DNA of 56,033 nucleotides. It comes from Clostridia bacterium. Its GTDB lineage: Bacteria > Bacillota > Clostridia > Oscillospirales > CAG-272. Below, one piece after another: positions 23,044 through 32,862 of the stretch. Below the pieces are notes generated by a model. That model saw only the letters and a list, made by a program, of their open reading frames with translations, ran no database searches and was not told the DNA's origin. The stretch covers positions 1-56,033 of the forward strand of contig JAFTKN010000012.1 in NCBI GenBank assembly GCA_017453255.1. The letters are read 5' to 3'. Numbering within the stretch: position 1 is the first letter of the stretch; the number at the start of each line of letters is the position of its first letter. Both the position numbers and the translations under genes were made by a program.

Positions 23044-25183
23044 CGGAATATGGAATTACAGAATTGGTAAGGGCAAATGGACAACTAAAAGCGTTCCCTT
23101 TTCTGAACTATGTGTAGGTCACTTTGAATGTCAAAGATGCTTTGATTTAGAAAATAGCTCAGAGACTGTGCTTTTAAAATTTGACGGAATTACTTATAAT
23201 GCAAGGGTTTATCTTAACGACACCTACATAGGTAACATGCTACCTTATAGCGAGTATATATTTGATATAACAAAGCTTGTCAAGAAAAGGGGTAACTCAT
23301 TACTCGTTGAAATTGAGGATATAAATGCAAGCTTTGGTCCAAGCGAGGGTTGGGAAAATTATGGTGGAATTATAAGAAACGTATCTCTTATTTATAAGAA
23401 AAAATGCTACATTACAGATGTTTTCTTTACGCAGAGCCTTATAAATAATTATACCGATGCAGAATATACTGTAAGGGTTTCCTCCTCTCTTCCCTCTAAG
23501 TATCGAATCACCTTATCCTGTAAGGGCACAATTATAGACACATATATATCAAACGAATGTCAAACAAGGTCTATTAAAAATGTTAAGCTATGGTCACCCT
23601 TATCACCTTTTTTATATACCTTAACTGTTGAGCTCTTAGAAAAAGATATAGCTATAGATACATATAAATTACAAGTTGGCTTTCGTGAATTCAAGTGCAA
23701 TAAAAACCACTTTGCCTTAAACGGCAAGGATATTTTCCTAAAGGGTGTTTGCAAGCATGAAATGTACGGCTTAAATAGTGGTCATACTGTATCCTATGAG
23801 GAAATTTATAAGGATTTAAAAATGATTAAGGATGCTGGGTGCAATTTTGTACGTTTGGTTCATTATCCACACAACAAGGCTACTCTTGATATTGCCGACG
23901 AGCTTGGTCTATTATGCTGTGAGGAGCCTGGAATGTGGCAAGCAGATGTTACCGATACAAAATTAACCGAAGAATGTCTTGAGGTTTTAAAGCGAGTTGT
24001 TTTAAGAGATAGAAATCATCCAAGTATAGTTTTTTACTTAGCCTTTAATGAGTGCGATTTTGAAGAAGGCTTTTTGAAAAACGCTGTAAAGGTTTGCCGT
24101 GAAAACGATGGAACTCGTTTAGTTTCTGGTGCAAACAATATGTCAAACGAGGACACGAAAAAATACTACAATCTTTGTGACCTTGATTTTTATACTATGC
24201 ATCCATATAGCGACACCTTTGATATGGCAAAAAAAGCAAGCAAGGAGCTTTGCGACAAGCCTCTTATGTTTACTGAATGGGGTGGATACTATGTTTACGA
24301 TAATCCCCGCTTACTAACTGAATTTTTAATGTCAATGTATGAGCTATATACAAAAAATGCTCTATGTGGTACATGCCTTTGGTATTGGGCAGAGATAAAT
24401 GACTACAATCGTGGTGCTCCTGCCTGCATAGATGGTACACTAAAGGAAGCTCTTGTTGATTTTAACAGAAAGCCAAACCTTATTTATGATGCTTTTTGTA
24501 GTGCACTTAAGTCAATGGAATCAAGCATTGATAAGATGGAGCTACCTAAATATAGCGATTATGAAAAGATAACTACTATTTGCGATACATATGAGGCTTG
24601 CAAATATGGAGAGCTTAACGGACAGGCACTAAGGTGTCTAAGCGAGCCAGACTATAATAATGTTTTATCGGTTGCTAAGATGAACCTTGAAACAAGGCTT
24701 GCAAAAACAAGAAAAAAGCAAATTACACACGGACCTGTATTGGAAAACGAGGAGTTTTGTGGTGCTTCAAAAATTCCTTATCTTATATCCGATGCTCCAC
24801 TTATATTTGAAGGTGGATTTTCTACTGACAAGCTTTCAATTTTAGGAATGACCTCTTTAAATTATGGCTATCCGATTTTAGGCGATTATGGTCAGGACGT
24901 ATTAGAAATATCAATTCAGTATGAAGATGGTGAATATCAAAATTATATTGCTAAAAACGGAATTGACATAACTATCGCTTACACATCAGTTGGCTCTTCA
25001 CGAATAAATCCTATCTCGGAAAATGCAAAAAGAATTTTGTCATTTAGCTACGATAAGAACTTTGAGGAATATATAATAAATCTGCTCGAAATAAAAACCA
25101 AGAAAAAGCCAATTTCACAAGTCAAAATTAAATCGCTAAATCCAAGCTATAATGTTCTTATATATGGCATTTTTCTAACATAA
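23027..25183 (+). CDS. Glycoside hydrolase family 2 enzyme (beta-galactosidase/beta-glucuronidase type)
   Basis: 718 residues from the ATG at 23027, with AGAGGA six bases upstream. GH2 order is clear: N-terminal jelly-roll sugar-binding domain (to about 125), immunoglobulin-like domain (about 125-220), then the TIM barrel starting at the conserved LKGVCKHE. The acid/base Glu is in AFNEC (342) and the nucleophile in FTEWGG (417); both are intact. A C-terminal stretch of about 200 residues is beta-rich. No signal peptide, so it acts in the cytoplasm. Whether it takes galactosides, glucuronides or mannosides cannot be told by eye. It overlaps the ygjV-like gene and shares its promoter. Confidence 0.9.
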   Translation: MIQTLNGIWNYRIGKGKWTTKSVPFSELCVGHFECQRCFDLENSSETVLLKFDGITYNARVYLNDTYIGNMLPYSEYIFDITKLVKKRGNSLLVEIEDINASFGPSEGWENYGGIIRNVSLIYKKKCYITDVFFTQSLINNYTDAEYTVRVSSSLPSKYRITLSCKGTIIDTYISNECQTRSIKNVKLWSPLSPFLYTLTVELLEKDIAIDTYKLQVGFREFKCNKNHFALNGKDIFLKGVCKHEMYGLNSGHTVSYEEIYKDLKMIKDAGCNFVRLVHYPHNKATLDIADELGLLCCEEPGMWQADVTDTKLTEECLEVLKRVVLRDRNHPSIVFYLAFNECDFEEGFLKNAVKVCRENDGTRLVSGANNMSNEDTKKYYNLCDLDFYTMHPYSDTFDMAKKASKELCDKPLMFTEWGGYYVYDNPRLLTEFLMSMYELYTKNALCGTCLWYWAEINDYNRGAPACIDGTLKEALVDFNRKPNLIYDAFCSALKSMESSIDKMELPKYSDYEKITTICDTYEACKYGELNGQALRCLSEPDYNNVLSVAKMNLETRLAKTRKKQITHGPVLENEEFCGASKIPYLISDAPLIFEGGFSTDKLSILGMTSLNYGYPILGDYGQDVLEISIQYEDGEYQNYIAKNGIDITIAYTSVGSSRINPISENAKRILSFSYDKNFEEYIINLLEIKTKKKPISQVKIKSLNPSYNVLIYGIFLT

Positions 25184-25245
25184 ACAGTTTAAAAATTAAT
25201 AATTCATTTGATATAAAATACAATATATAATGATAAATAATGCAA

Positions 25246-25274
25246 TTGTATTGTAAAATTATTTATGTTATAAT
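25246..25274 (+). promoter_or_regulatory. Promoter of the (alpha/alpha)-barrel glycosidase
   Basis: TTGTAT (25246-25251), 17 bases, TATAAT (25269-25274) preceded by TGT; AGGAG lies ahead of the ATG at 25308. Confidence 0.75.
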
Positions 25275-25307
25275 GATAAAAATACTAAGCTTATTAGGAG
25301 AAAACAT

Positions 25308-27206
25308 ATGATAGAAAATAAGCACGAAAAATACGCCTCCTTTGACAGTAGCTTTCTTTCCGCTACCTTTAATAAGCAAACAGGAGCGCTTGCATTTTTA
25401 GGAATTGAATCAAGTGGACGTATTAGAGACAGGCATACCACCTTTAATCTCTTGCTTCCAGGTAAGGGTGCCTTAGCCTCTGTTTCAAAAAAGAAGCCTA
25501 CATTCTTTGATGCGACAGAAAATGCTTTTATATATAAGGGCGAGGGTGAAAAGGGCTATATTGCTGAATTTATAGATGATAAATGCTTTAATTGGAGCTT
25601 TAGTGGACTTGATAGCAAGGATATTTTATCAATGCGCCTTGCAATCAAAACTGCTCCACCTACGATTTGGACTAAAAGCGAGCCTAAAAAGCTTAAAAGT
25701 AAAAACCCATTAGCTATTTTTAAAAGCAAGTATGAATTACCATTAATTATACATTTTCCTGACTTTGGACGACTCGAAATTTCCTCAAATGACGATATTT
25801 ATTGTGTAGAGGAGCTTTTACTCCCTGAGGACTTTACAGGACTTGACTTAGGCTACAAGAATTATAGCTATAACCACAATAGAATGCACTCATTGCATTT
25901 TGGCTCATCCCACCTTACCTTTAAGTCAAATAAGCCACTAAGCAAGGCTTCACTTACCTTTAAGGTATTAGATGAGTGCTATCCACACTTCCCTTGTGAA
26001 AATGACAAAATGTTTAATGGTCTTAAGCGCAACTGGCTTAACTCCTTTGCATTAAACAGAGAGCTTTTTGATATGGGCGATAATATCTATTTTCATGGTA
26101 CTGCTCATATTAGCACACATATGAAGGCTGACCTTTTGGAGATGATGACTGACGAAAATAATGAGCAGTTTAAAATGATACGCCGTGCCTTTGAGGGACA
26201 AATTGAAAGAGGCTTTAAGGAGTCACAGGCTTATGATGGTGAGGTTAGTGTTTCCTTCTATAAAAGGGAAAAGGAAAAGGGCTTTGGCTGTTCGGTTGAC
26301 TCAACTCCAAGTGCTATAATTTCACTTATGGGAATTGCTAAATGGAATCAGGGCCTTGCAAAAAAGCTACTTCCATATGCAATTAAGGCTGCTGATTATC
26401 TTTTATCCCGTGACGTTGACGGTGACGGTATTTTTGAGGTGGACTTTCCTGGTGATTATATGTTCCAGCCATCTGAATTCGGTCAGCAGGGCAACTGGTG
26501 GGATAACTTTGCCTTTGGGCACAAGGATATTTATTTTAACTATCTTTGTCATCGTGCTTTGCGTGAGCTTTCTGAATATCTTTGCTCAATTAATTGTAAT
26601 GCAAAAGCAAAAAAATATATAAAACAGCTTGAAAAATTTGATAAGTGCTTCTTTGATACATTCTATAATCCAGAATCCACTCTTATGTCTGGCTGGATTA
26701 GCCGTAATGGTAAGCACCACGACTATATGTTTACATTTGCTGTATCAATGGGAATTAACGAGGGCTTAATTCCAATAGATGAGGGCAAGCGTATGCTACT
26801 TCTCCTTCTTGACGAAATGAAAAAGGAGGGCTATGGCGATTTACGCTTTGGTATTCCTGGTAATGTTAAGCCTGTTAGTCAATCAGACACTATTGACTGG
26901 CCATGTATGAGTGACTGGGGACAATATGAAAATGGTGGACTTAATGGTATGAATGGCTACCACTTCTTAACCTCTATGTATAAGGTGGGACTTGAGAAGG
27001 AGGCTGACGAAATTTTTAGGGCTATATTAAACACCTATGAAAACGACTTTACTCATTCTGGTCTTATGCCTGGATATGTTAGAAGTGTTGACTGGCGTAC
27101 TAAAAACGGCGTTGCCTGTGGCTATAATTATCTTGCAGATAACTATTATTTCTTACTTTCTGCTTACGCTGGAAAATGTAAAATGAAGCACTCATCGGTT
27201 GTTTAG
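25308..27206 (+). CDS. Predicted six-hairpin (alpha/alpha-barrel) glycosidase
   Basis: 632 residues, cytoplasmic. About 230 residues of beta-sandwich precede a helical barrel with repeated aromatic and acidic loops: DGEVSVSFYKRE, RDVDGDGIFEVDFPGD, GQQGNWWDNFAFGHKD, SDTIDWPCMSDWGQYENGG and a closing GYNYLADNYYFLL. This layout matches six-hairpin glycosidases such as the GH78, GH94, GH116 or GH127 groups, but no family can be fixed. Catalytic acids are probably among the Asp/Glu residues of the listed loops. It has its own promoter and terminator and lies between the GH2 enzyme and an FAD oxidoreductase in the same orientation. Confidence 0.75.
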   Translation: MIENKHEKYASFDSSFLSATFNKQTGALAFLGIESSGRIRDRHTTFNLLLPGKGALASVSKKKPTFFDATENAFIYKGEGEKGYIAEFIDDKCFNWSFSGLDSKDILSMRLAIKTAPPTIWTKSEPKKLKSKNPLAIFKSKYELPLIIHFPDFGRLEISSNDDIYCVEELLLPEDFTGLDLGYKNYSYNHNRMHSLHFGSSHLTFKSNKPLSKASLTFKVLDECYPHFPCENDKMFNGLKRNWLNSFALNRELFDMGDNIYFHGTAHISTHMKADLLEMMTDENNEQFKMIRRAFEGQIERGFKESQAYDGEVSVSFYKREKEKGFGCSVDSTPSAIISLMGIAKWNQGLAKKLLPYAIKAADYLLSRDVDGDGIFEVDFPGDYMFQPSEFGQQGNWWDNFAFGHKDIYFNYLCHRALRELSEYLCSINCNAKAKKYIKQLEKFDKCFFDTFYNPESTLMSGWISRNGKHHDYMFTFAVSMGINEGLIPIDEGKRMLLLLLDEMKKEGYGDLRFGIPGNVKPVSQSDTIDWPCMSDWGQYENGGLNGMNGYHFLTSMYKVGLEKEADEIFRAILNTYENDFTHSGLMPGYVRSVDWRTKNGVACGYNYLADNYYFLLSAYAGKCKMKHSSVV

Positions 27207-27217
27207 TAAAATAATTA

Positions 27218-27245
27218 AAGCAGGAATTAATTTCCTGCTTTTTTA
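27218..27245 (+). terminator. Intrinsic terminator after the (alpha/alpha)-barrel glycosidase
   Basis: AAGCAGGAA pairs with TTCCTGCTT (27218-27240), then a T-run. Confidence 0.85.
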
Positions 27246-27274
27246 TTGATTTATATTTAATATTGTGTTATAGT
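27246..27274 (+). promoter_or_regulatory. Promoter of the FAD oxidoreductase gene
   Basis: TTGATT (27246-27251), 17 bases, TATAGT (27269-27274) preceded by TGT; AAGGAG at 27292-27297 before the ATG at 27305. Confidence 0.75.
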
Positions 27275-27304
27275 TAAATATATAAATTATTAAGGAGTGT
27301 TACT

Positions 27305-28597
27305 ATGAATTATATAAATGAATCAAATAAGGTACCTGTTATTTGCGAGGTTGATGTTTTAGTTTGTGGTGGAGGTCCTGCTGGTATTGGTGCGGCTATT
27401 TGTGCTGCTCGTCAAGGGGTTTCTGTTATGATTATTGAATCACAGGACTGTCTTGGTGGTATTGCTACGGCAGGAATGATGTCCCATTGGGGTGGTCGCT
27501 CCTCAAGTAAGGTTATGAAGGAAATTTGGGATTTAACCTACGAAAAGGCATTAGAGGTTGGCTGGGAACATAAAAATGGCTGTGGACGTGATTCAATTTA
27601 CCATGATGTGCAAAAAATTGTCCTTGATGAAATAATACGCAAGGAAAATATTCGTGTATTGTATTATACTCAGGCTTGTAAGGCTATAACTGAAAATGAT
27701 AAAATTATCGGTGTTATTGTTGAAAACAAGAGTGGGCGTGGCTTTATTAAGGCTAAACGTGTTATTGATTCAACGGGCGATGGTGATATTGCGTTTTCTG
27801 CTGGCGTTCCTTACTTCAAGGGACGTGAGGAGGACGGAAAAATGCAACCCTGCACTATTATGTTTAAAATCTGTGGTGTTGATTATGAAAGAGCTGTTTT
27901 TCCACCTTCCTTTGAAACTACAATAGAGCTTCCTAAGGGTGAAATTCAAGCTCTCGGTAAGGAGCATTTACCTTTCCCTGCTGGTCACGTGCTTTTATAT
28001 ACACAGCCTACTCCTGATACTGTTTGTTGTAATATGACAAACGCTATTGAGATTGATGGAACAGATGCTGAAAGCGTAACTAAGGGTGTTATGATTTGCC
28101 GTTCACAGATTATTCCTATTATTAAGTTTTTAAAGGAATATGTTCCTGGATATGAAAATTGCTGGCTAATGAGCTCTGCCTCCTTAATCGGAATCAGAGA
28201 AACACGTCACTTTGAGGGACTTGAAACGATCGAAAAGGACGACATTTTACAGGCAAAATATCATGAAAACTGGGTTGTGCGCCGTGCGTGGTTTAATTTC
28301 GACGTTCATAACCTTACAGGTCCAAGCCTTGATAAAACAGGCGTTCAGCATGGTTGGAAGCAACAAAACGACTATACTATCCCATACGGCTGTCTATTAC
28401 CTAAGAAAATTGATAATTTGTTGCTTTCAGGTAGAAATATAAGTGGCTCTCACCTTGCACATTCTAATTTCAGAATTATGTCTGTTTGCATTGCTCTTGG
28501 AGAGGCGGCAGGTGCGGCAGCAGCTTTATCAATTAAGCAAAATAAAGGATTACGTGATTTAGACGTAAGGGATATACAAGAGATTGTTGGTGAATAA
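27305..28597 (+). CDS. FAD-dependent oxidoreductase
   Basis: 430 residues. The N-terminal FAD-binding Rossmann fold shows VDVLVCGGGPAGIGAA (about 16-31) with the acidic end of the second strand in MIIES, followed by the DCLGGIATAG motif typical of the FAD_oxidored group. A later RVIDSTGDGDIA stretch is the usual second FAD contact, and LLLSGRNISGSHLAH near the end is the third. Members occur beside glycan-degradation genes and are thought to oxidise sugar derivatives; the substrate here is unknown. It is the last plus-strand gene of the carbohydrate block and has its own promoter. Confidence 0.85.
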   Translation: MNYINESNKVPVICEVDVLVCGGGPAGIGAAICAARQGVSVMIIESQDCLGGIATAGMMSHWGGRSSSKVMKEIWDLTYEKALEVGWEHKNGCGRDSIYHDVQKIVLDEIIRKENIRVLYYTQACKAITENDKIIGVIVENKSGRGFIKAKRVIDSTGDGDIAFSAGVPYFKGREEDGKMQPCTIMFKICGVDYERAVFPPSFETTIELPKGEIQALGKEHLPFPAGHVLLYTQPTPDTVCCNMTNAIEIDGTDAESVTKGVMICRSQIIPIIKFLKEYVPGYENCWLMSSASLIGIRETRHFEGLETIEKDDILQAKYHENWVVRRAWFNFDVHNLTGPSLDKTGVQHGWKQQNDYTIPYGCLLPKKIDNLLLSGRNISGSHLAHSNFRIMSVCIALGEAAGAAAALSIKQNKGLRDLDVRDIQEIVGE

Positions 28598-28716
28598 AGG
28601 GCTACTTTAAAAGTAATAGCCACCATACAAAAAATTCTCTTAAACATAAATATAATTTTATATTATTTTAAGATATATTAAATTATAAACCAATAATATT
28701 AAAACATTATAAAAGT

Positions 28717-28750
28717 AAAAAGAACCACTCCGATTGGAGTGGTTCTTTTT
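28717..28750. terminator. Bidirectional terminator between convergent genes
   Basis: AGAACCACTCC (28721-28731), GATT loop, GGAGTGGTTCT (28736-28746), with T-runs in both directions. It separates the FAD oxidoreductase from the large lipoprotein gene. Confidence 0.92.
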
Positions 28751-28776
28751 GTTTGTTTAAGGTTATTACCTTTAAA

Positions 28777-31700
28777 TTATTTCTTTGCAATAACAAGGTC
28801 AATTGTGTCCTCAGTTGTTGTCATAACATTTGCTAATGTACAAACGCGGAATGTAATGGACTCGCCTGCTTCAAGTGTAAACTCGTATGGGAGTTCAATA
28901 TATTCTTCATTTACATAAAGGTCTGCGTTTTCTTCACCTTCAGCTGCGCTGATTGTGTATGTTCCAGCCTCTGTTGCTGTAAATGTTACTTCAACACCTG
29001 CACAGTAGTAGTTTTCAATTGTTACATATACTGCGTTTTCACCAAGTACAAGTGCATTGCTTTCTGGCTCTTCAGTTGTTCCTGTGGAACCAACGATTTG
29101 TACCATTGCACCTGCCATTGAATCTGCATAAACCATATATGTAGTATCAACAGTTGGAGTTACTGTTGTTCCAAGAGGTCCGTCTGCTTCAGTAACGAAT
29201 TGTGCACCTTCATTCATTGTTGCTGTTACGCCTGCATTTACTGTAACGTATATTGGTGTATAGTAATCTGCTCCAATAGTAATTGTTGTTCCGTTTGCAA
29301 TTATGTATGGATTATCTACTGAACCATCAGGTTCTGTTGTGGTTTCACCCTCTGAGTCGGAGCCTGTACCCTCTGTCCAAGTAGCTGTAAGTGTTGCATA
29401 GCCCTCAGCTGTAACTGTGATTACTACTACGTCACCTGCTTGAAGTGTAAGGTCAACGTTTGTGCCAAGCTCAAGTACTGTTGAATCGCCACCATTTACT
29501 GTGTAGCTTATTTCAACCATTCCACCTATTGCTGTACCTGCAGAAAGGTTGAGTGTACCTACTGTCTCTGCTGTGTACTCATATGTTACGTCTGCAGCCT
29601 CGATGTTGTTGTAACCAATTGTAAGTGCTGTATTTGAAGATGCAGTTGTTCCTGTCCAAGTAGCTGTAAGTGTTGCATAGCCCTCAGCTGTAACTGTGAT
29701 TACTACTACGTCACCTGCTTGAAGTGCAAGGTCAACGTTTGTGCCGAGCTCAAGTACTGTTGAATCGCCACCATTTACTGTGTAGCTTATTTCAACCATT
29801 CCACCTATTGCTGTACCTGCAGAAAGGTTGAGTGTACCTGCTGTCTCTGCTGTGTACTCATATGTTACGTCTGCAGCCTCGATGTTGTTGTAACCAATTG
29901 TAAGTGCTGTGTTGCCACTTCCAGCATCACCTGAGCCTTCGCCTGAGCCTGATGCCTCAAATGAAGCTGTGAATGTAATTGTAGCAGCCTCTGTTGAGTT
30001 TGTTGACATACCAATATAAACTGTTTGACCTGCCTCAAGCTCTACACTTCCTGTTTGAACTTGACCAACGTTTTCCATTTGGTCTGGTGCAAAGCCATAT
30101 GACCAAGAATAGTCATCACTTGTTACTGTGATTGTTGCTGTACCAGCAGTTTGTGCTGTGTACTGGTAGTACACCCAAGCATATCCACCTGGGTATTCGC
30201 AGGTGTTGTTTTCTTGAAGCTCATATGGATTTGATTCTGAGCCGTCAGGAGTTGTTTCGGTACTTCCTCCACCCTCACCTGAGCCTGTTGACTCAAATAT
30301 TACTGTGAAGTTCATATCAGCTGCATCAGCTGAATTAGTTGAAATACCAACATAAACAGATGCACCTGCTGCAAGGTCAACACTTTGTGTTGGATTGCTG
30401 TTGCCAGCATTTAAAGCCATAGGAGATTGACCAATTCCCCAATAATAATCGTCACCAGCTACTGAAATTGTAAGTGTACCAGCCTGTGTTGCTGTGTACT
30501 TATAGAATACGTAGTTATAACCACCTGGGAATTCGCATACGTAGTCGCCATTCTCTACAAGAATGTATGGATCTGCGTCTGTTCCGCTACCTTCAGTTGA
30601 ACCACCATCGCCACCAACTGTTACTACAAACTCTTGAATAATTGTTGGGTCCTCTGTTGATGTGATTGTGATTGTATATTCTCCCTCAGCCTCTGCAGAG
30701 AACTGAAGTGCATTATATGTAGCAAAGTTTTCCCAGCTAACCATAACATTTGTGAGCTCTACCTCTGTAACTGTTGCACCATCAGAAACTGTATATGTGT
30801 AACCTTGTGGTGCTGCATTTGGTCTTACAAAAACTGTAAAGTCAAGTGTTTCACCAGGCATAATTTTAGCAGAAGTAACCGCACTGTTTGCTTCATACCA
30901 TTCATCACCCCAACCAGACGCCCAAACGAATGTAAGCACGTCGATTGAAGCTACCTCTGGAACTACTGTATTAATTGTTATTGTCTTTACTGTATTGCCA
31001 AGATAGATAACATCCATTGTGAAGCTACCTGCCTGATCTGCAAAGAAGCTAATAGCACCACCATAGTAATATGGGCTAAATACATATGTGTCCTCAGCGT
31101 TATTATTAACTACCTTAAATTCAAGACTATCAATATATTCAGCGCCTGATGTTGTTGGGAAGAAGTTGTCAAGATACAAATTTTGACTTACACCATATTC
31201 AACCTCAATTGCATCCTCAATTACCTCACCATTGTAGGTAATATCAAAGCTTGATGGGATAAGTGAAGCCTTTGGATAAGCTGTGCTATAGGTTCTTTCA
31301 CCTGATGTTTGTCCTACCTCGTATGCATATCTGTTAGGAGCTGCATTATCATTCATTGTGATTGTGCCAGTCTCTACATCATAGTTGTAGTCATCATCAA
31401 AATCTTGATCTTGATATCCATCAACAATCATTCTTGCAGATGTGATAACAAAGCTTTCATCCACTGTAAACTCAGCCTTAACCTCAAAGTAAGAGGTCTC
31501 ATAGCTTGTTGTCTTTTCTTGTGTGTCTGGGTCAGTAAAATCAACTATATTAAGAGCAATGTAGTCAAATGCCATCTGATATGTGCCTGTTTCTGCATTA
31601 TACTTAGCAGTTACATTTTTTGCTGTGTCAGACTTAGATAGGTCATACATAGCCTTAAGTGTTGCTGCAAGTGTTGATGTATCATCAAAGCTTGCAAGAA

Positions 31701-32610
31701 GTGTTGATGGGAGATATGTATAGCCATTTAGCTTTTCTGGAACGCCATCTGTAAGATTAATGGTTACACCACCATCGTATGAGTTTACACCAAAAATTTC
31801 GCCTGTTTCTGCGTCAACAAGCTGGAACCATTGTTGCTCTGATGTATTGCCCCAGTCTTCAACTGTAATCCAGTTAACGTATGAGCTACCATTACCCAAG
31901 ATAAAGTAAACATCATTGTATATGTGGCTGAGAGATATCAAGCCATCGCCACTTTCGTTAAGATCATAGATGTCGTTGCGATAAATAACCTTACCACTTA
32001 CAACCTTATAGTTATTAGCGACAGCTGCTTTAAGAACCGCTTCAATATCTGTCAAATCAACTTCTTTGATTTTTGCATCACAAACTGTGCAGTAGCCTGC
32101 ATCGTTAATTGTGTGTGCTGCCTTGTCAGCAACCTCTACACCATGCTCACAAAGTGCTGCATGCCAGTGGTTCTCACCATCGCTTGACCACTCTGTTGAG
32201 TAGTAGTGATTGTGAAGGTTTTCAATAACATAACCACAGGTATCGCAAACACCGTCTTCTGTGTTGTCAGTGTGAGGCGCTATTTCTATGCCTGCAACTA
32301 TGTGGCCACAGCTTGCTGCCTTCCAGTGATTTGTGCAGTCAGCTGTCCAGCTCTCTGCATATTCGTGTGTGTGATCAGTGTATGTACATACGTCACATGC
32401 ACCATCATTGTTTGCATCTACGTGTCCGAGCACATTCTTAGGAGCGTCAGTACATTCGCAGGTTGCATCATACCAGTGTCCACTTGAGTCCTTAGACCAA
32501 GTATCCTTAAAGGTATGAACATGAGCCTCTCCGTCGCCACATGATGCCAAAGCAAAGCACATAACGAAAAGTACACAGAGAAGCATTAATGCTAATACTC
32601 TTTTTTTCAT
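28777..32610 (-). CDS. Large modular surface lipoprotein with H/C-rich repeats
   Basis: 1277 residues. A signal peptide ends in the lipobox LASC (Cys near 24), so it is a membrane-anchored lipoprotein. Residues about 29-180 hold three repeats of roughly 50 residues with the pattern H-x-H...W...HW-x4-C...H...C-x2-C, which could bind zinc. A globular part of about 400 residues follows, then two or three modules sharing NPYELxEN...EYPGGYxWVYYxYTA (C-terminal PPC-like beta modules), then two nearly identical 93-residue modules (TAETAGTLNLSAGTAIGG in one) and further beta modules. No enzyme motif is recognised. GGAGG precedes the ATG. It has its own promoter and follows the VWA operon in the same direction. 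Likely a cell-surface binding or adhesion protein. Confidence 0.8.
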   Translation of the reverse strand: MKKRVLALMLLCVLFVMCFALASCGDGEAHVHTFKDTWSKDSSGHWYDATCECTDAPKNVLGHVDANNDGACDVCTYTDHTHEYAESWTADCTNHWKAASCGHIVAGIEIAPHTDNTEDGVCDTCGYVIENLHNHYYSTEWSSDGENHWHAALCEHGVEVADKAAHTINDAGYCTVCDAKIKEVDLTDIEAVLKAAVANNYKVVSGKVIYRNDIYDLNESGDGLISLSHIYNDVYFILGNGSSYVNWITVEDWGNTSEQQWFQLVDAETGEIFGVNSYDGGVTINLTDGVPEKLNGYTYLPSTLLASFDDTSTLAATLKAMYDLSKSDTAKNVTAKYNAETGTYQMAFDYIALNIVDFTDPDTQEKTTSYETSYFEVKAEFTVDESFVITSARMIVDGYQDQDFDDDYNYDVETGTITMNDNAAPNRYAYEVGQTSGERTYSTAYPKASLIPSSFDITYNGEVIEDAIEVEYGVSQNLYLDNFFPTTSGAEYIDSLEFKVVNNNAEDTYVFSPYYYGGAISFFADQAGSFTMDVIYLGNTVKTITINTVVPEVASIDVLTFVWASGWGDEWYEANSAVTSAKIMPGETLDFTVFVRPNAAPQGYTYTVSDGATVTEVELTNVMVSWENFATYNALQFSAEAEGEYTITITSTEDPTIIQEFVVTVGGDGGSTEGSGTDADPYILVENGDYVCEFPGGYNYVFYKYTATQAGTLTISVAGDDYYWGIGQSPMALNAGNSNPTQSVDLAAGASVYVGISTNSADAADMNFTVIFESTGSGEGGGSTETTPDGSESNPYELQENNTCEYPGGYAWVYYQYTAQTAGTATITVTSDDYSWSYGFAPDQMENVGQVQTGSVELEAGQTVYIGMSTNSTEAATITFTASFEASGSGEGSGDAGSGNTALTIGYNNIEAADVTYEYTAETAGTLNLSAGTAIGGMVEISYTVNGGDSTVLELGTNVDLALQAGDVVVITVTAEGYATLTATWTGTTASSNTALTIGYNNIEAADVTYEYTAETVGTLNLSAGTAIGGMVEISYTVNGGDSTVLELGTNVDLTLQAGDVVVITVTAEGYATLTATWTEGTGSDSEGETTTEPDGSVDNPYIIANGTTITIGADYYTPIYVTVNAGVTATMNEGAQFVTEADGPLGTTVTPTVDTTYMVYADSMAGAMVQIVGSTGTTEEPESNALVLGENAVYVTIENYYCAGVEVTFTATEAGTYTISAAEGEENADLYVNEEYIELPYEFTLEAGESITFRVCTLANVMTTTEDTIDLVIAKK
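29373..29911 (-). repeat. Two near-identical tandem gene segments inside the lipoprotein
   Basis: A segment of about 257 bases at 29373-29631 recurs 279 bases later with only three or four single-base differences. This encodes a 93-residue module twice, pointing to recent duplication or gene conversion. Confidence 0.9.
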
Positions 32611-32688
32611 AAGAGCCTCCTCAAAATATTTTTGTTTTTAACAAACAAATTAAATTTAGTAATACCAAAATGATGTAGAAGGTATACT

Positions 32689-32725
32689 ATGTGATTATTA
32701 TATCACATAATTTTCACAATTTCAA
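32689..32725 (-). promoter_or_regulatory. Promoter with palindrome upstream of the large lipoprotein
   Basis: On minus: TTGAAA (32725-32720), 17 bases, TATAAT (32702-32697) preceded by TGA. A palindrome ATGTGAT (32689-32695) with ATCACAT (32702-32708) covers the -10 and is a likely operator. Confidence 0.75.
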
Positions 32726-32811
32726 CACACTAATATATTTAATATTATAAATTTTTTTAAATTTTTTCTTTATTTTTCGCGTGATAACGACGCTTTCTCT
32801 TCATTCTATGC

Positions 32812-32862
32812 AAAAAAAGAGCCCCCAAATGTGCAAATTATCCACACAGGGTGCTCTGTTTT
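32812..32862 (-). terminator. Terminator of the MoxR-VWA operon
   Basis: Right after the stop codon at 32863. AGAGC pairs with GCTCT, with inner CCC/GGG and TGTG/CACA pairing, and is followed on the minus strand by a T-run. Confidence 0.7.

Noticed and set aside
32689..32708. CRP-like TGTGA...TCACA palindrome
   Set aside because: The half-site spacing is eight bases instead of six, so I list it only as a generic operator-like palindrome.
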